Positions 15,667 to 23,900 of a DNA stretch of 35,076 nt are shown here, one piece after another; within the stretch, counting starts at the first letter, position 1, and each line of letters opens with the position of its first letter. Made by a program: the position numbers and the translations under genes. Origin of the DNA: Natronohydrobacter sp. (GTDB taxonomy: Bacteria; Pseudomonadota; Alphaproteobacteria; Rhodobacterales; Rhodobacteraceae); contig SKRP01000072.1 in NCBI GenBank assembly GCA_007118445.1, positions 1 to 35,076 on the forward strand, read 5' to 3'. The notes under the pieces are model-generated. The model had not been told where the DNA came from, searched no databases, and saw only the letters and a list, made by a program, of their open reading frames with translations.

Positions 15667-16578
15667 TCAATGCGCGGGGCGGATGAAGCTGCCGTTGCGC
15701 AATTCGCGGATCGCCTGCTGGATTTCGGCCTGCGTGTTCATGACAATGGGGCCATGCCAGGCAACGGGCTCCTGCAGCGGGGCACCGGAAATCAGCAGGA
15801 AGCGCACCCCCTCTTCGCCCGCCTGCACTGTCACCTCATCGCCGGTGCCGAAGCGGATCAGGGTCCGGTCGCCGGACATGTCGCGGATATTGACCTCCTG
15901 CCCCATCACCTCTTTCTCCAGCAACACGCCGGACGGGGGCGAGGCATCGGCAAAAGCGCCGGACCCGGCAAAGACATAGGCGAAGGCGCGGCGATAGGTA
16001 TCCACCTTGAAGGTCTTGCGCACACCGGGCGGCACCGAGATATCCAGATATTGCGGGTCTGCCGCGATCCCGTCCACCGGGCCGCGCTTGCCCCAGAACT
16101 CGCCGACGATCACACGGGTTTTCGTGCCGTCATCATCGATCACTTCGGGGATATCCTTGCCCTGCACATCCTGATAGCGTGGCGCTGTCATTTTCAGACT
16201 GCCCGGCAGATTGGCCCAGAGCTGGAAGCCATGCATCTGGCCCTGCGCATTGCCGCGCGGCATTTCCTGATGCAGGATCCCGGAACCGGCGGTCATCCAT
16301 TGCACATCCCCTGCACCCAATGTGCCGGTATTGCCCAGGCTGTCGCCGTGATCGACCTCGCCGGCCAGAACATAGGTGATGGTCTCGATCCCGCGATGCG
16401 GATGCCAGGGGAAACCGCGCAGGTAATGTTCGGGGATGTCGTTGCGGAAATCATCGAAAAGCAGAAATGGGTCCAGTTCGGATGGATCATGAAAGCCGAA
16501 GGCGCGGTGCAGATGCACCCCGGCCCCTTCCATCGTGGGTTGTGCCTTGCGGGCTTCGAGAGTGGGCCGAATGGACAT
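15667..16578 (-). CDS. pirin family protein
   Basis: A 303-residue bicupin iron protein. The N-terminal cupin carries the pirin metal ligands His59 and His61 (FPWHPHRGIETITYVL), His103 and Glu105 (GSGILHQEMP). The segment MHGFQLWANLP leads to the second cupin (VDTYRRAFAYVFAGSGAF). Bacterial pirins include quercetin 2,3-dioxygenases and redox-responsive regulators of central metabolism, and the sequence alone does not choose between them. The ATG at 16578 has a strong ribosome site (GGAGG, 6 nt spacer). Its promoter must lie in the long gene-free stretch upstream. Confidence 0.93.
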   Translation of the reverse strand: MSIRPTLEARKAQPTMEGAGVHLHRAFGFHDPSELDPFLLFDDFRNDIPEHYLRGFPWHPHRGIETITYVLAGEVDHGDSLGNTGTLGAGDVQWMTAGSGILHQEMPRGNAQGQMHGFQLWANLPGSLKMTAPRYQDVQGKDIPEVIDDDGTKTRVIVGEFWGKRGPVDGIAADPQYLDISVPPGVRKTFKVDTYRRAFAYVFAGSGAFADASPPSGVLLEKEVMGQEVNIRDMSGDRTLIRFGTGDEVTVQAGEEGVRFLLISGAPLQEPVAWHGPIVMNTQAEIQQAIRELRNGSFIRPAH

Positions 16579-17624
16579 GATTTACCTCCGGGCTGCGTGT
16601 CCTACGGGTTAGAAATCGGTGCCAGAGCGGATTTTGGCAAGGTGCCAATGCGAACCGGTGCTGTTCACGGATGCACAGCCGAAGAACAGGTCGCTGCATC
16701 AGGAGCCCAAGACAATCGGCTGTCAGTCCCGGTATCAAAACCGTGCCGTTGCGCGCGCAGCTGACGGTCACAGCGATTACAGCCCCAGGTGCTGTGCTGC
16801 CCTGCACCTCGACTGCGAAACCTGCCGCCCGTTGACGGTCTGCCCTGCGCGATTTGCAGGCGATGCCGAGTTTGGGCGCACGCGCCTGCGGCTCGCTCAC
16901 TCAGGTTTTTTCTGTCGCGCCGGGTCCACCTCGGGGCGGTTCCTGGCAATCCTCTCTTCCCGCGCGCCACACCTGTCCAGGTTGTCGGCCCTTCAGCGCC
17001 TGCGCAGGGTGTCCGGTCCCACGCGCCTGCCTTGCCCGCCCCGACGCGCCTATGGGTCCGCGCCTTCCGGGTTTGCCATCGTGCGCACGAAACCTGTCCG
17101 AACCGACAACCCCGCAACGTTTGCAAACTCGCACTTGCCAGATGTGCATTCCGGCGGGCCAGCCCTGTCCTTACTGCCAGCCTGTCAGCTCAGTCCTTAC
17201 TGCCAACCATGTCCTTACTGCCAGCCCTGTCCTTACTGTTAGTCCGGCAGCATCTGTAGATATGCGTCAGCTGTGCGTCCCGCCCCGTTCGCCAGCCCGT
17301 GCCAAACCGTCAGCCGCTGAGAACCTGCGGGTCCGCGTCAGCAGGGCCACTTGTCCGACGTGCCAGACCTGATGAGACCATCGCCCCTGCAGCGCCTGCA
17401 GCTGTCCCTCGCCTGCCTGTCGGCATTGTCATGCCCGACCCTTCCGTCGTGCCTTTCTGTTCCTTGCGCTATGCGTTTCGCGGCCACCACGACTGTGCTC
17501 CCTATCGATCCTGACCCGCGCTAACGGCCGCTCCAGACGCAATACCCCTTAACCATATTGTCGGGCAGTTCGTAGCTTGGCTGGACGGATGACTTCATGC
17601 ATCCGATTGCCCCAACGGCATCGC
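16579..17624. other. about 1 kb without a convincing gene
   Basis: This stretch lies between the pirin promoter and the end of the gsp-linked minus-strand genes. Open frames exist on both strands (the longest is 207 codons, plus strand 16619-17242), but codon third positions look unbiased compared with neighbouring genes and no ribosome site fits. The plus strand is pyrimidine-rich with repeated CTGTCC words. Short CxxC-rich peptides appear in different frames (for example TCPGC, TCQMC, CPYCQPCPYC, TCPTCQT, CSACSC), broken by stops and frame changes. It holds a short direct repeat (separate entry). I see no tRNA or known structured RNA. It may be a decayed gene or a spacer. Confidence 0.6.
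17167..17238 (+). repeat. four copies of GTCCTTACTG, mostly 18 bp apart
   Basis: GTCCTTACTG starts at 17167, 17193, 17211 and 17229; the first three copies extend with CCA. Spacings are 26, 18 and 18 bp. The 18-bp unit would encode CPYCQP, and the extra 8 bp between copies 1 and 2 shifts the frame. The units are too short and too closely packed to be CRISPR. Confidence 0.75.
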
Positions 17625-18044
17625 TCACCCCCAGCCCCATTCCCAGCCCAATGCCAGGATGATCAGCACCAGACTGCTCAGCAGAACGGCCAGCGCCAGC
17701 CGGATCACCGGCCGCGCGCGGCTGAGCGCGGGCACGAAATCGACTGCATCGGGTTGTGACGCCTCGATCACGCAGGGCGCAGCCGGACCGCCCGCGCGGA
17801 TCTCTTCGGCGAAGCTGCGTAGCCTGTCGCCCGAAAGTACCGGATCAGTTCGCGGCGACAATCCTGCACCGGTCCCGGTTTCGGCCCGACGCCGGGCAGA
17901 GCGCAGCTTGGGCCATCTGGTCCAGATCTCGCGCGGTGGAAAAACCGGCAAGGTAATCTCGACCGGGTTGGCAACGATGCCCACCCGCGCCTGCCGCCGG
18001 GCACGCTGCGACTTTCGCTGTTGCACCGATATAGCCTGATGCAT
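17625..18044 (-). CDS. tail-anchored membrane protein linked to the gsp operon, unknown function
   Basis: About 139 residues. The N-terminus is very basic (QQRKSQRARRQARVG), the middle is soluble (VEITLPVFPPREIWTRWPKL ... LRSFAEEIRAGG), and one hydrophobic helix is at the extreme C-terminus (VIRLALAVLLSSLVLIILAL) before WEWGWG. That topology puts almost the whole protein in the cytoplasm. It does not match GspC or GspN, which have an N-terminal anchor and a periplasmic domain. ATG at 18044 has GGGAG 11 nt upstream; an ORF extension to 18128 is less likely. It follows gspM on the same strand after 147 bp, so it could be the last gene of the unit or have its own promoter. I do not recognise a family. 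Confidence 0.65.
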   Translation of the reverse strand: MHQAISVQQRKSQRARRQARVGIVANPVEITLPVFPPREIWTRWPKLRSARRRAETGTGAGLSPRTDPVLSGDRLRSFAEEIRAGGPAAPCVIEASQPDAVDFVPALSRARPVIRLALAVLLSSLVLIILALGWEWGWG

Positions 18045-18160
18045 GAACTGACATCTCCCGTTTGAACCGAAGGCTACAGGCAAGATGTTAAGAAATTCTT
18101 GGCAACCGGCAGGCCCCACCCGGATCAAACCTGCTGAATTGAAGACCGCGCAGGGGCAGT

Positions 18161-18188
18161 CGCGCGCCCGCTACGACCACTGCGCGCG
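18161..18188 (-). terminator. GC-rich hairpin just after gspM
   Basis: CGCGCGC (18161-18167) pairs with GCGCGCG (18182-18188) around a 14-base loop, starting 4 bases after the gspM stop codon. There is no T-run. It may mark the end of the tightly packed gsp unit. Confidence 0.35.
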
Positions 18189-18191
18189 CTG

Positions 18192-18671
18192 TTATTGCGG
18201 GCGCAACAGAAACTCTGCCCGCACCTGACCGGGCTGATCGCCCCGACGCAGACTCAACTGCGCCAGATCATAACCCGTGCCGCGCTCGAAGGCTTCGAGC
18301 CAGGGCATGAGAATCACGAACTCCACCTCTTCCAGCAGCACGGCGATTCCGCCCCCGGTCGCAGTGGAGAGCGCGGCCGAAAGCCCGGCCTCCTGCAGGC
18401 TTGCATCAATCGCGCTCAGACCCGGCAAAGGCCGATCCGCGCGCGTGTCGGCCGGTGGCAACGCTGCCAGTTCCGCGCGCCGCGCCTCGAGCCAGCGCTC
18501 CAGCGCCTGCGCCTCGAGCAGGGCCTGGCGCGACGCGCTTTCGCGCGTCTCAAGCGGAACGATCACGCCGTGATACCATCCCAGCGGCAGCCCGACCACC
18601 AGCAACAGCGCCAGCAACCAGCGTTCGCGGCGCGTGCGCGCCAGCACGAAACGTTCCAGAGCCCCGGTCAT
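18192..18671 (-). CDS. gspM: type II secretion system protein GspM
   Basis: A 159-residue bitopic inner-membrane assembly-platform protein. It has a short cytoplasmic N-terminus rich in Arg (RFVLARTRRERW), one membrane helix (LLALLLVVGLPLGWYHGVIV) and a coiled region (SRQALLEAQALERWLEARRA). A periplasmic ferredoxin-like domain (GGIAVLLEEVEFVILMPWLE) completes it. GspM partners GspL and stabilises the GspE-GspL complex. It overlaps gspL by 4 nt (ATGA), and gene order supports the name, because GspM sequences diverge strongly. The stop is followed by a hairpin. Confidence 0.85.
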   Translation of the reverse strand: MTGALERFVLARTRRERWLLALLLVVGLPLGWYHGVIVPLETRESASRQALLEAQALERWLEARRAELAALPPADTRADRPLPGLSAIDASLQEAGLSAALSTATGGGIAVLLEEVEFVILMPWLEAFERGTGYDLAQLSLRRGDQPGQVRAEFLLRPQ

Positions 18672-19948
18672 GGTCCGTCCCCGGCTGCAGCGGCCGCGCG
18701 CAGGGTCAGCGTGCCCAGAACCCGCCCTGCCCCCTCGCTGGCAGACCGGTCCAGCGCGACCGCCAGACCAGCGCTTTCCAGTTCCGACAGCAAGGCTTCC
18801 AGAATGCCGAAATCCGGACTGGTGAGTTCGACCACCACCGACATATCCCCCTGCAGCTGCATCGATTGCAGGTCAATATCGGCCTCGGCCATCGCCGCGC
18901 TGGCACGCCACATCACGTCCAGCGCCGAAAGTTCCGCACCGGGGTCCTGCATCAGGGCTGCACGTCGTTCATCGATCACGCGCGCGACCTGCAACTCGAT
19001 ATTGGGCAAGGGCCCGTCCGGCAGGAAATATTGCCGCGTCAGCGCGATATTGCGGTCCTGGCGGGCTTGCAATTCGGCTTCCAGCTGGTGCGTCTCGAAG
19101 AGCACACCGCCCGCCCAGACCAGCCCGGCCAGCACGAAAAGCAGTGCAGGCAGCATCAACGCGCGGATGCGCGCGCGCAGCGCCATGCGCGGATCGGCCT
19201 GCTGCTGACGCAGATCCAGTGCCAGTTCTCCATAAGCCAGCACACGCGGTGCGGCGATATCAGGCGGCAGATCAGCCGCATCGCGCGCGATCACCAGCCC
19301 CGGCAGCTGATCCTGCAGACGCGCGAGCGCAGCATCAATCGCAGGATGGGCAGGACCAAGCCGCAACACTGCGCGCGGCGCAGTCGCATCGCTCAGCGCG
19401 GGCTGCAGGGCCAGCGCGGCGAGTTCCGGCTCGGCGCTCAGCCCGTCCCCTGGACCCAGCCGGATCTGGACAACCCCATCCGGGGCCGTGCCGGTCTGAA
19501 CTGTCCACAGCCCAGGGCTGGTCGGCAGGGCCAGATAATCCGGCAGGATCGCCTGCAGCTTTCGGCCCAGATCGGCAGTTGCGCTGCGCCAGGCCTGCAG
19601 ATCCTCTGACCGGGCCAGCAGCAGCGTCTGCCATTGCCCGCCCTCTGAATCCAGCGGCGCGGGGCGCAGATCGACCTGCTGCGTGCCAAGCCCCAGCCGG
19701 TCGCGGACATCGCGCGCGGCCACGCGCAGCCGCGCGTCACCGCGCAGCGCAGGCGGCAGATCAAGTGGCACCAGCGGCACCAGCGCGCCCGGCACCAGCA
19801 CCACGACCGGGCCATCCGGCAAAGGTGTCGCGCCATGCAGCGACCAGAAGGACACAGGCGCAGCAACGGCGCTGCGGCGCCAGCCCCTGCGCCAGCCGAA
19901 CGCGCCCGCCGAAGCGGCTGGAAGCGGCGATGTCAGGGCAGCGGTCAT
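18668..19948 (-). CDS. gspL: type II secretion system protein GspL
   Basis: A 426-residue platform protein. The large N-terminal cytoplasmic actin-like domain normally docks the ATPase GspE (FWSLHGATPLPDGPVVVLVP; ARDVRDRLGLGTQQVDLRPA). A single membrane helix (LPALLFVLAGLVWAGGVLF) is followed by a coiled coil (THQLEAELQARQDRNIALTR) and a periplasmic ferredoxin-like domain (DMSVVVELTSPDFGILEALL). ATG at 19948 overlaps the gspK stop by one base (TGATG). The open frame continues 12 codons upstream, inside gspK. No gspE is in the window, so its ATPase partner must be encoded elsewhere. Confidence 0.88.
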   Translation of the reverse strand: MTAALTSPLPAASAGAFGWRRGWRRSAVAAPVSFWSLHGATPLPDGPVVVLVPGALVPLVPLDLPPALRGDARLRVAARDVRDRLGLGTQQVDLRPAPLDSEGGQWQTLLLARSEDLQAWRSATADLGRKLQAILPDYLALPTSPGLWTVQTGTAPDGVVQIRLGPGDGLSAEPELAALALQPALSDATAPRAVLRLGPAHPAIDAALARLQDQLPGLVIARDAADLPPDIAAPRVLAYGELALDLRQQQADPRMALRARIRALMLPALLFVLAGLVWAGGVLFETHQLEAELQARQDRNIALTRQYFLPDGPLPNIELQVARVIDERRAALMQDPGAELSALDVMWRASAAMAEADIDLQSMQLQGDMSVVVELTSPDFGILEALLSELESAGLAVALDRSASEGAGRVLGTLTLRAAAAAGDGP

Positions 19949-20880
19949 CACTCGGACTCCGGCATGGACAGGACCACCGTGCAACAGGCAGCAGGGTTTG
20001 CGCGTCTGACGATCACTTTCCGCCTCAGGCGCAGCGTGTCAAGCCGTGCATCGAGCTGCAGCTCGAACCAGCCGGAGGTGATGCTCAGCCCGAACAACTC
20101 GACCCGGTCAAACGCCGCTTCGCCGACACTGTCCTCGAACCAGTCCAGCGCCTGCCCGAGATCCGTGAAGGGCCGCGCCGCCTCGAGCATGCGCGCCATA
20201 TTGGCCGCGCTCACCCCCGGCAGAAAGGCGGCCAGCACTTCCGGGCGCACGGTGTTCAGGTTCATCATCTGCTCCTCCGGCAAGGCCGCCACATAGGGCG
20301 CGAGGGCAGTGATATCCGCATCGCTCAGCCCCTCGATCAGGCGCAACTGCGCGATATCGGTCAAGGGCAGCGGCGGCGGGCGGGTCGCGCGACCCCAGGC
20401 CGTGACCCGCTGGCCCAGATCGGGATCAAGCGCCTGCATCAGCCTGCGGCGCGTCGTCGCGGACAGGCCGATATCCTGCGTCAGCTGGCCAAATGCCTCG
20501 CGCGCCAGCGCCCGTAAAAGGGCGTCAGAATCCTCATCAAATTCCGTGCCCAGCCAGGCCAGATTGAACCGCCCCTGCAGATCGCTGATCTGCAGGCTGA
20601 CAACGCCCTGATCAATCGGTTCATCGCGGTAGCCCTGCGCCCAGCCCTGCCCGGTATGGGTCGCCGCCTCCGCGCCCGGTGCTTGCGTCAGCAATTGCAG
20701 TCCCAGAAGCTGCGCCGCGTCCAGATAGGCCGCCGCCTGCCCGGCCTCGGTCATGCCCGCCAGCCGCTGGCGGGCCGCATCGCTGCGCAGCATCAACCCG
20801 ACCGCAATCGCCGAGAGTCCCGCCACCAGCACCAGCGCATTGATCAGCGCCACCCCGCGCGGCCCGCCCCCGCGCCTCAT
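19948..20880 (-). CDS. gspK: type II secretion minor pseudopilin GspK
   Basis: A 310-residue tip pseudopilin. The short leader ends at a prepilin site (GGPRG|VALINALVLVAGLSA). The +5 residue is Asn rather than Glu, as expected for GspK, which normally lacks E5. The large helical insertion includes ISDLQGRFNLAWLG, GLSDADITALAPYVAALPEE and MNLNTVRPEVLAAFLPGVS, all typical of GspK. It would cap the pseudopilus as part of the I-J-K tip complex. It overlaps gspJ by 4 nt and gspL by one base. The mature C-terminus contains CC and is basic. Confidence 0.93.
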   Translation of the reverse strand: MRRGGGPRGVALINALVLVAGLSAIAVGLMLRSDAARQRLAGMTEAGQAAAYLDAAQLLGLQLLTQAPGAEAATHTGQGWAQGYRDEPIDQGVVSLQISDLQGRFNLAWLGTEFDEDSDALLRALAREAFGQLTQDIGLSATTRRRLMQALDPDLGQRVTAWGRATRPPPLPLTDIAQLRLIEGLSDADITALAPYVAALPEEQMMNLNTVRPEVLAAFLPGVSAANMARMLEAARPFTDLGQALDWFEDSVGEAAFDRVELFGLSITSGWFELQLDARLDTLRLRRKVIVRRANPAACCTVVLSMPESE

Positions 20881-21455
20881 GGGCTCACCACCAGGCGCAG
20901 GGGGCCATGGCGGCGGGTCTCGAAGGTCACCTCGATCTGCCGTGGCAGGGTTTCGCTGGTCTCGGGGGGCGTGACCTCGAAGCTGGTCACACCTTCAAGC
21001 AACACGATATCGGGGCCGCGCTGGCCCGGGTCGCGCGGATGCAGCACTGGCCAGATGCCCCGCGAGAGGGTTTCCGCCTGCGCATCGAATTGCCAGATCA
21101 CCCGCTGGAACCCGTCCTCGCGCCGGGCGTCGCCCGCAAGCCGCATCTGGCCGCCAAGGCTGAGCGCGAGTGTGTTGCCGGAGGGCGCGTAGGCCGCTTC
21201 CTGCCCACCCAGCGGCGGGGTAAAGGGCAGCGGCACCAGACTGTCCAGATCCGCCCGCAGCAGGGCCATCAGACGCATCAGCGCCGCGCTGTCGCCGGTC
21301 TGCTGCTCGAGCACGCGGCGCTGATGCACGGCCCCGGTCAGAACCTGCAGCGACATGACGGCCACCAGCGAAAACAGCGCCAGCGCGACCATCAGCTCCA
21401 GCAAGGTGAATCCAGGCGGGGCATGGCGCGCGGCATGGCTCGGGTCCCGGCTCAT
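20877..21455 (-). CDS. gspJ: type II secretion minor pseudopilin GspJ
   Basis: A 192-residue tip pseudopilin with prepilin site APPG|FTLLELMVALALFSLV and an intact E5. The body contains QRRVLEQQTGDSAALMRLMA, the QRVIWQFDAQ strand and the LLEGVTSFEVTPPE strand common in GspJ. It is processed by the GspO peptidase encoded divergently at 22.9 kb. It overlaps both gspI and gspK by 4 nt, so the whole set is translated from one transcript. Confidence 0.93.
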   Translation of the reverse strand: MSRDPSHAARHAPPGFTLLELMVALALFSLVAVMSLQVLTGAVHQRRVLEQQTGDSAALMRLMALLRADLDSLVPLPFTPPLGGQEAAYAPSGNTLALSLGGQMRLAGDARREDGFQRVIWQFDAQAETLSRGIWPVLHPRDPGQRGPDIVLLEGVTSFEVTPPETSETLPRQIEVTFETRRHGPLRLVVSP

Positions 21456-21835
21456 GGCGCTGCCGCCAGATAGATCACCAGCCGCGCGCCGGGCAGGTCG
21501 GTGGCGGAGACCGTGATCGCAACCTCGACCAGATTGCCAGCGGTCGGGGCCTCGTCCAGCCGGATCGCCCAGTCATAGGGGCCCATCCGGCGCTGGTCCG
21601 GCAGCGCGCGTCCATCAGTCAGACCCAGCGCGCGCAGCTCGGCGGCATGGTTCAGCGCCACCTGATGCGCCAGCCCGCGCGCCAGCACGCCCTGCGCCTG
21701 CTGACCGGCCTGCTCGAAGCTGCGAAAGGCAGCAAGGCTGGCCACGGACAGAATGGTGATGGCAATCGCCAGTTCGATAAGCGTCATCCCGGCAGGCGCA
21801 CGCTTTCGCGCAGGCGTTTTCGCAGGCGCGCTCAT
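21452..21835 (-). CDS. gspI: type II secretion minor pseudopilin GspI
   Basis: A 127-residue minor pseudopilin with prepilin site APAG|MTLIELAIAITILSVASLAA, followed by the GspI-like helix SFEQAGQQAQGVLARGLAHQ and the short C-terminal sheet GNLVEVAITVSATDL. The length matches the family, which starts the assembly of the pseudopilus tip. It overlaps gspH and gspJ by 4 nt each. Confidence 0.92.
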   Translation of the reverse strand: MSAPAKTPARKRAPAGMTLIELAIAITILSVASLAAFRSFEQAGQQAQGVLARGLAHQVALNHAAELRALGLTDGRALPDQRRMGPYDWAIRLDEAPTAGNLVEVAITVSATDLPGARLVIYLAAAP

Positions 21836-22350
21836 ACCGGGTCACAGGCGGGTCGGCTCTGCCCGTCACCGATGCACAGCCAGGGGCGCGGCCCGCCCTG
21901 TTGCGGGACCAGGCGCAGGCTGAAGGCCGTGCTGCGCCCGTCCGGGAGCAGCCGGATGGCAGGCGCGTCCTCGGGGCCGGGCGCGGGCGCGGGCTGATGG
22001 CTGCGCCCGCCGATCTGCCACAGAAGCTGCATGTCGCGCAGCTCGGTTACGCCTGACCCGGCCGGCAGCCAGACGCCTTCGGGGTTGCGGCGCAGCACCT
22101 GCCAGCCCTGCGGGCGCGGGCGCAGCCCGACCGGCTGGCGCGTAAATGCCGCAAGGTCGATCGCCTCGGCCACAGAGTTTTCAAACGCCATCGCCTGACG
22201 GGACGGATCAGCGCCCCGCGCAGAGGGCGACAGGCTCTGCGTGGCGCCGGTCCCCCAGAGCACGCCCAGCGTCAGCACGGACATGATGGTGACGACCACC
22301 ATCAATTCGATCAGCGAGAAGCCACGCGCGCCCGCTGCCCTGCGCTGCAT
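21832..22350 (-). CDS. gspH: type II secretion minor pseudopilin GspH
   Basis: A 172-residue minor pseudopilin starting MQRRAAGARG|FSLIELMVVVTIMS, with E5 intact. The body includes QAMAFENSVAEAIDLAAFTR, VGLRPRPQGWQVLRRN and MQLLWQIGGRS, in line with GspH proteins that join the pilus shaft to the tip. The frame is open to 22836, but the upstream part is the antisense-like alternate frame of gspG. The ATG at 22350 lies 2 bp after the gspG stop. Two cysteines near the C-terminus (WLCIGDGQSRPACDPV) could form a disulfide. Confidence 0.9.
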   Translation of the reverse strand: MQRRAAGARGFSLIELMVVVTIMSVLTLGVLWGTGATQSLSPSARGADPSRQAMAFENSVAEAIDLAAFTRQPVGLRPRPQGWQVLRRNPEGVWLPAGSGVTELRDMQLLWQIGGRSHQPAPAPGPEDAPAIRLLPDGRSTAFSLRLVPQQGGPRPWLCIGDGQSRPACDPV

Positions 22351-22352
22351 TG

Positions 22353-22820
22353 TCAGTTGATGTTCCAATTCCCGATCACTGCATTGACCCCGCTGCCGCC
22401 GGGTCGCCCGTCCGCACCATAGCTGAACAGATCGTAATCGGCCTGCACACCAGGGTAGAGATACTGATATTCCCGCCCCCACGGGTCCGAGGGCACGCGG
22501 GCGATATAGCCGCCCTCGGCCCAGTTCTCCGGCACCGGCGCGCGGCTGGGGCGCGCGACCAGCGCGTCCAGCCCCTGTTCGGTGGTGGGGTAGCTTCGGT
22601 TGTCCAGCCGGTAGAGCGCAAGCGCGGCCTCGAGCGCGGCAATATCCGACTGCGCGCGCGACACCCGCGCCTGATCGGGCCGGTCGATCACGCGCGGCAC
22701 GATCACCACGGCCAGGATCGACAGGATCACCACCACAACCATCAATTCGATCAGCGAAAACCCGGCCGCAGGCTTGCGCCGGGGAACAGGAGCAGTCAGG
22801 AGAGGACGTCCGCGAAGCAT
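22353..22820 (-). CDS. gspG: type II secretion major pseudopilin GspG
   Basis: The main subunit of the pseudopilus piston: 155 residues with prepilin site KPAAG|FSLIELMVVVVILSIL and E5. The GspG signature follows: RLDNRSYPTTEQGLDALV, GGYIARVPSDPWGREYQYL, and the Ca2+-loop region DYDLFSYGADGRPGG. It is the first gene of the G-H-I-J-K-L-M run. The ATG at 22820 lacks a strong ribosome site. It is divergent from gspO with about 106 bp between the starts, so the two units could share a control region. gspC, D, E and F, which often precede gspG, are not here. Confidence 0.96.
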   Translation of the reverse strand: MLRGRPLLTAPVPRRKPAAGFSLIELMVVVVILSILAVVIVPRVIDRPDQARVSRAQSDIAALEAALALYRLDNRSYPTTEQGLDALVARPSRAPVPENWAEGGYIARVPSDPWGREYQYLYPGVQADYDLFSYGADGRPGGSGVNAVIGNWNIN

Positions 22821-22901
22821 ATGTGTAATCTGTCACCAGAGAAATCGGGAATAGTCATCGGATGATACCGGAAGCGGCAGAGCACGACAACCGCGTCGAG
22901 A

Positions 22902-22917
22902 TGCAGGCGGACCTGCA
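22902..22917. promoter_or_regulatory. short palindrome ahead of gspO
   Basis: TGCAGG (22902-22907) and CCTGCA (22912-22917) flank CGGA, ending 9 bp before the gspO GTG. It occupies the position expected for a ribosome site and could act as an operator or a translation-limiting hairpin. The evidence is only the symmetry. Confidence 0.3.
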
Positions 22918-22926
22918 CAAGCTATT

Positions 22927-23730
22927 GTGAGCGCCGCGATGGGGACGCCAGAGGCCGAGCTTGTCCGGGCTGTGCTGATCCTCGCGCTCGGCGCACCGAT
23001 GGGGTCTTTCGCAGCGCTGCTCGCGGACCGTCTGCCGCGCGGGCGTCCCGTGGCCCTGACCCGCTCATGCTGCGACAGCTGCCAGACCCCTCTGCGCTGG
23101 TTCGAGCTGATCCCGATCCTGTCCTGGCTGGCCCTGCGCGGGCGCTGCAGAAGCTGCGCAGCGCCGATCCCGGCGCGGCTCTGGCAGGCCGAACTGGCCG
23201 GGCTGGCGCTGGCCGGGCTGGCGCTCTGGTCCGGGCTGGGGCTGTGGGGGGCGGCGCTCTTCTGGTGCCTGCTTGCACTGATCCTGTCCGATCTGCGATT
23301 CTATCGCTTGCCCGACCTGCTGACCGGCAGCCTGTTCGCGCTGGCCTGCGCAGCAGCTTTCTGGCCCGAGGGCCCGGGCGGGCCGACAGACCCTGCCAGA
23401 GTGCTGCAGGCATTGGCCGGGGGCGCGGTCGGGGCCGGGATGTTCTGGGCGCTGGCCCGCGCCTACCGGCTCTGGCGTGGTCATGACGGGATGGGGGCTG
23501 GCGATATCCGGCTGATGGCCGGGCTGGGTGCCATGATCGTCCCGCTGGCTGGCTGGCAGGGGCTGGCGCTGGTGACGCTGATCGCGGGCTTGAGCGGGCT
23601 GGCGCTGGGCCTGATGCGCGCGCTGCGCCGGGGCCGTAACCTGCGCCGCCGGGTGCGCCTGCCTTTCGGTGCCTGTCTGGGCAATGCGGCCATTTTCGTG
23701 GCAGCGGGTGCCGCTCTGGGGCTGATCTGA
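22927..23730 (+). CDS. gspO: prepilin leader peptidase / N-methyltransferase
   Basis: An aspartic membrane protease that cleaves and N-methylates the pseudopilins encoded divergently. It has 267 residues from GTG at 22927, or 263 from ATG at 22939, both with weak ribosome sites. The zinc-binding tetracysteine is present (CDSC at 49-52, CRSC at 74-77), as in full PilD/GspO enzymes. The catalytic aspartates are D122 (LSDLRFYRLPD) and D193 (GAGDIRLMAGLG). Multiple membrane helices fill the remainder. Its position next to the gsp operon supports gspO rather than a type IV pilus-only pilD, though it may serve both. Confidence 0.93.
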   Translation: MSAAMGTPEAELVRAVLILALGAPMGSFAALLADRLPRGRPVALTRSCCDSCQTPLRWFELIPILSWLALRGRCRSCAAPIPARLWQAELAGLALAGLALWSGLGLWGAALFWCLLALILSDLRFYRLPDLLTGSLFALACAAAFWPEGPGGPTDPARVLQALAGGAVGAGMFWALARAYRLWRGHDGMGAGDIRLMAGLGAMIVPLAGWQGLALVTLIAGLSGLALGLMRALRRGRNLRRRVRLPFGACLGNAAIFVAAGAALGLI

Positions 23731-23900
23731 AACCTGCGTTGAGGAAGCGGTTGACTTGTTTCCGGCGCACAGGCAAGACGTATGCTGTTCAGATTTGATC
23801 AGGGTATTCTTGACCAGGTACAGGGGGCCGGCTCAGACGCAGCCGATCGGGGAGCGACATTTTTGCCAAGGCCGCATCGGGCCTGCCGCAGAAGGTGACA

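Noticed and set aside
15658..16764. 368-codon plus-strand ORF over pirin
   Set aside because: Antisense to pirin, which has its metal ligands and a strong ribosome site.
17167..17238. Short direct repeats considered as CRISPR
   Set aside because: Repeat units are 10-13 bp with 5-16 bp between them, far below CRISPR dimensions, and no cas gene is present.
16619..17242. 207-codon plus-strand ORF ending CPYCQPCPYC
   Set aside because: No ribosome site, mixed third-position usage and no recognisable domain. The Cys motifs appear in other frames too, so I treat it as part of a decayed or non-coding stretch.
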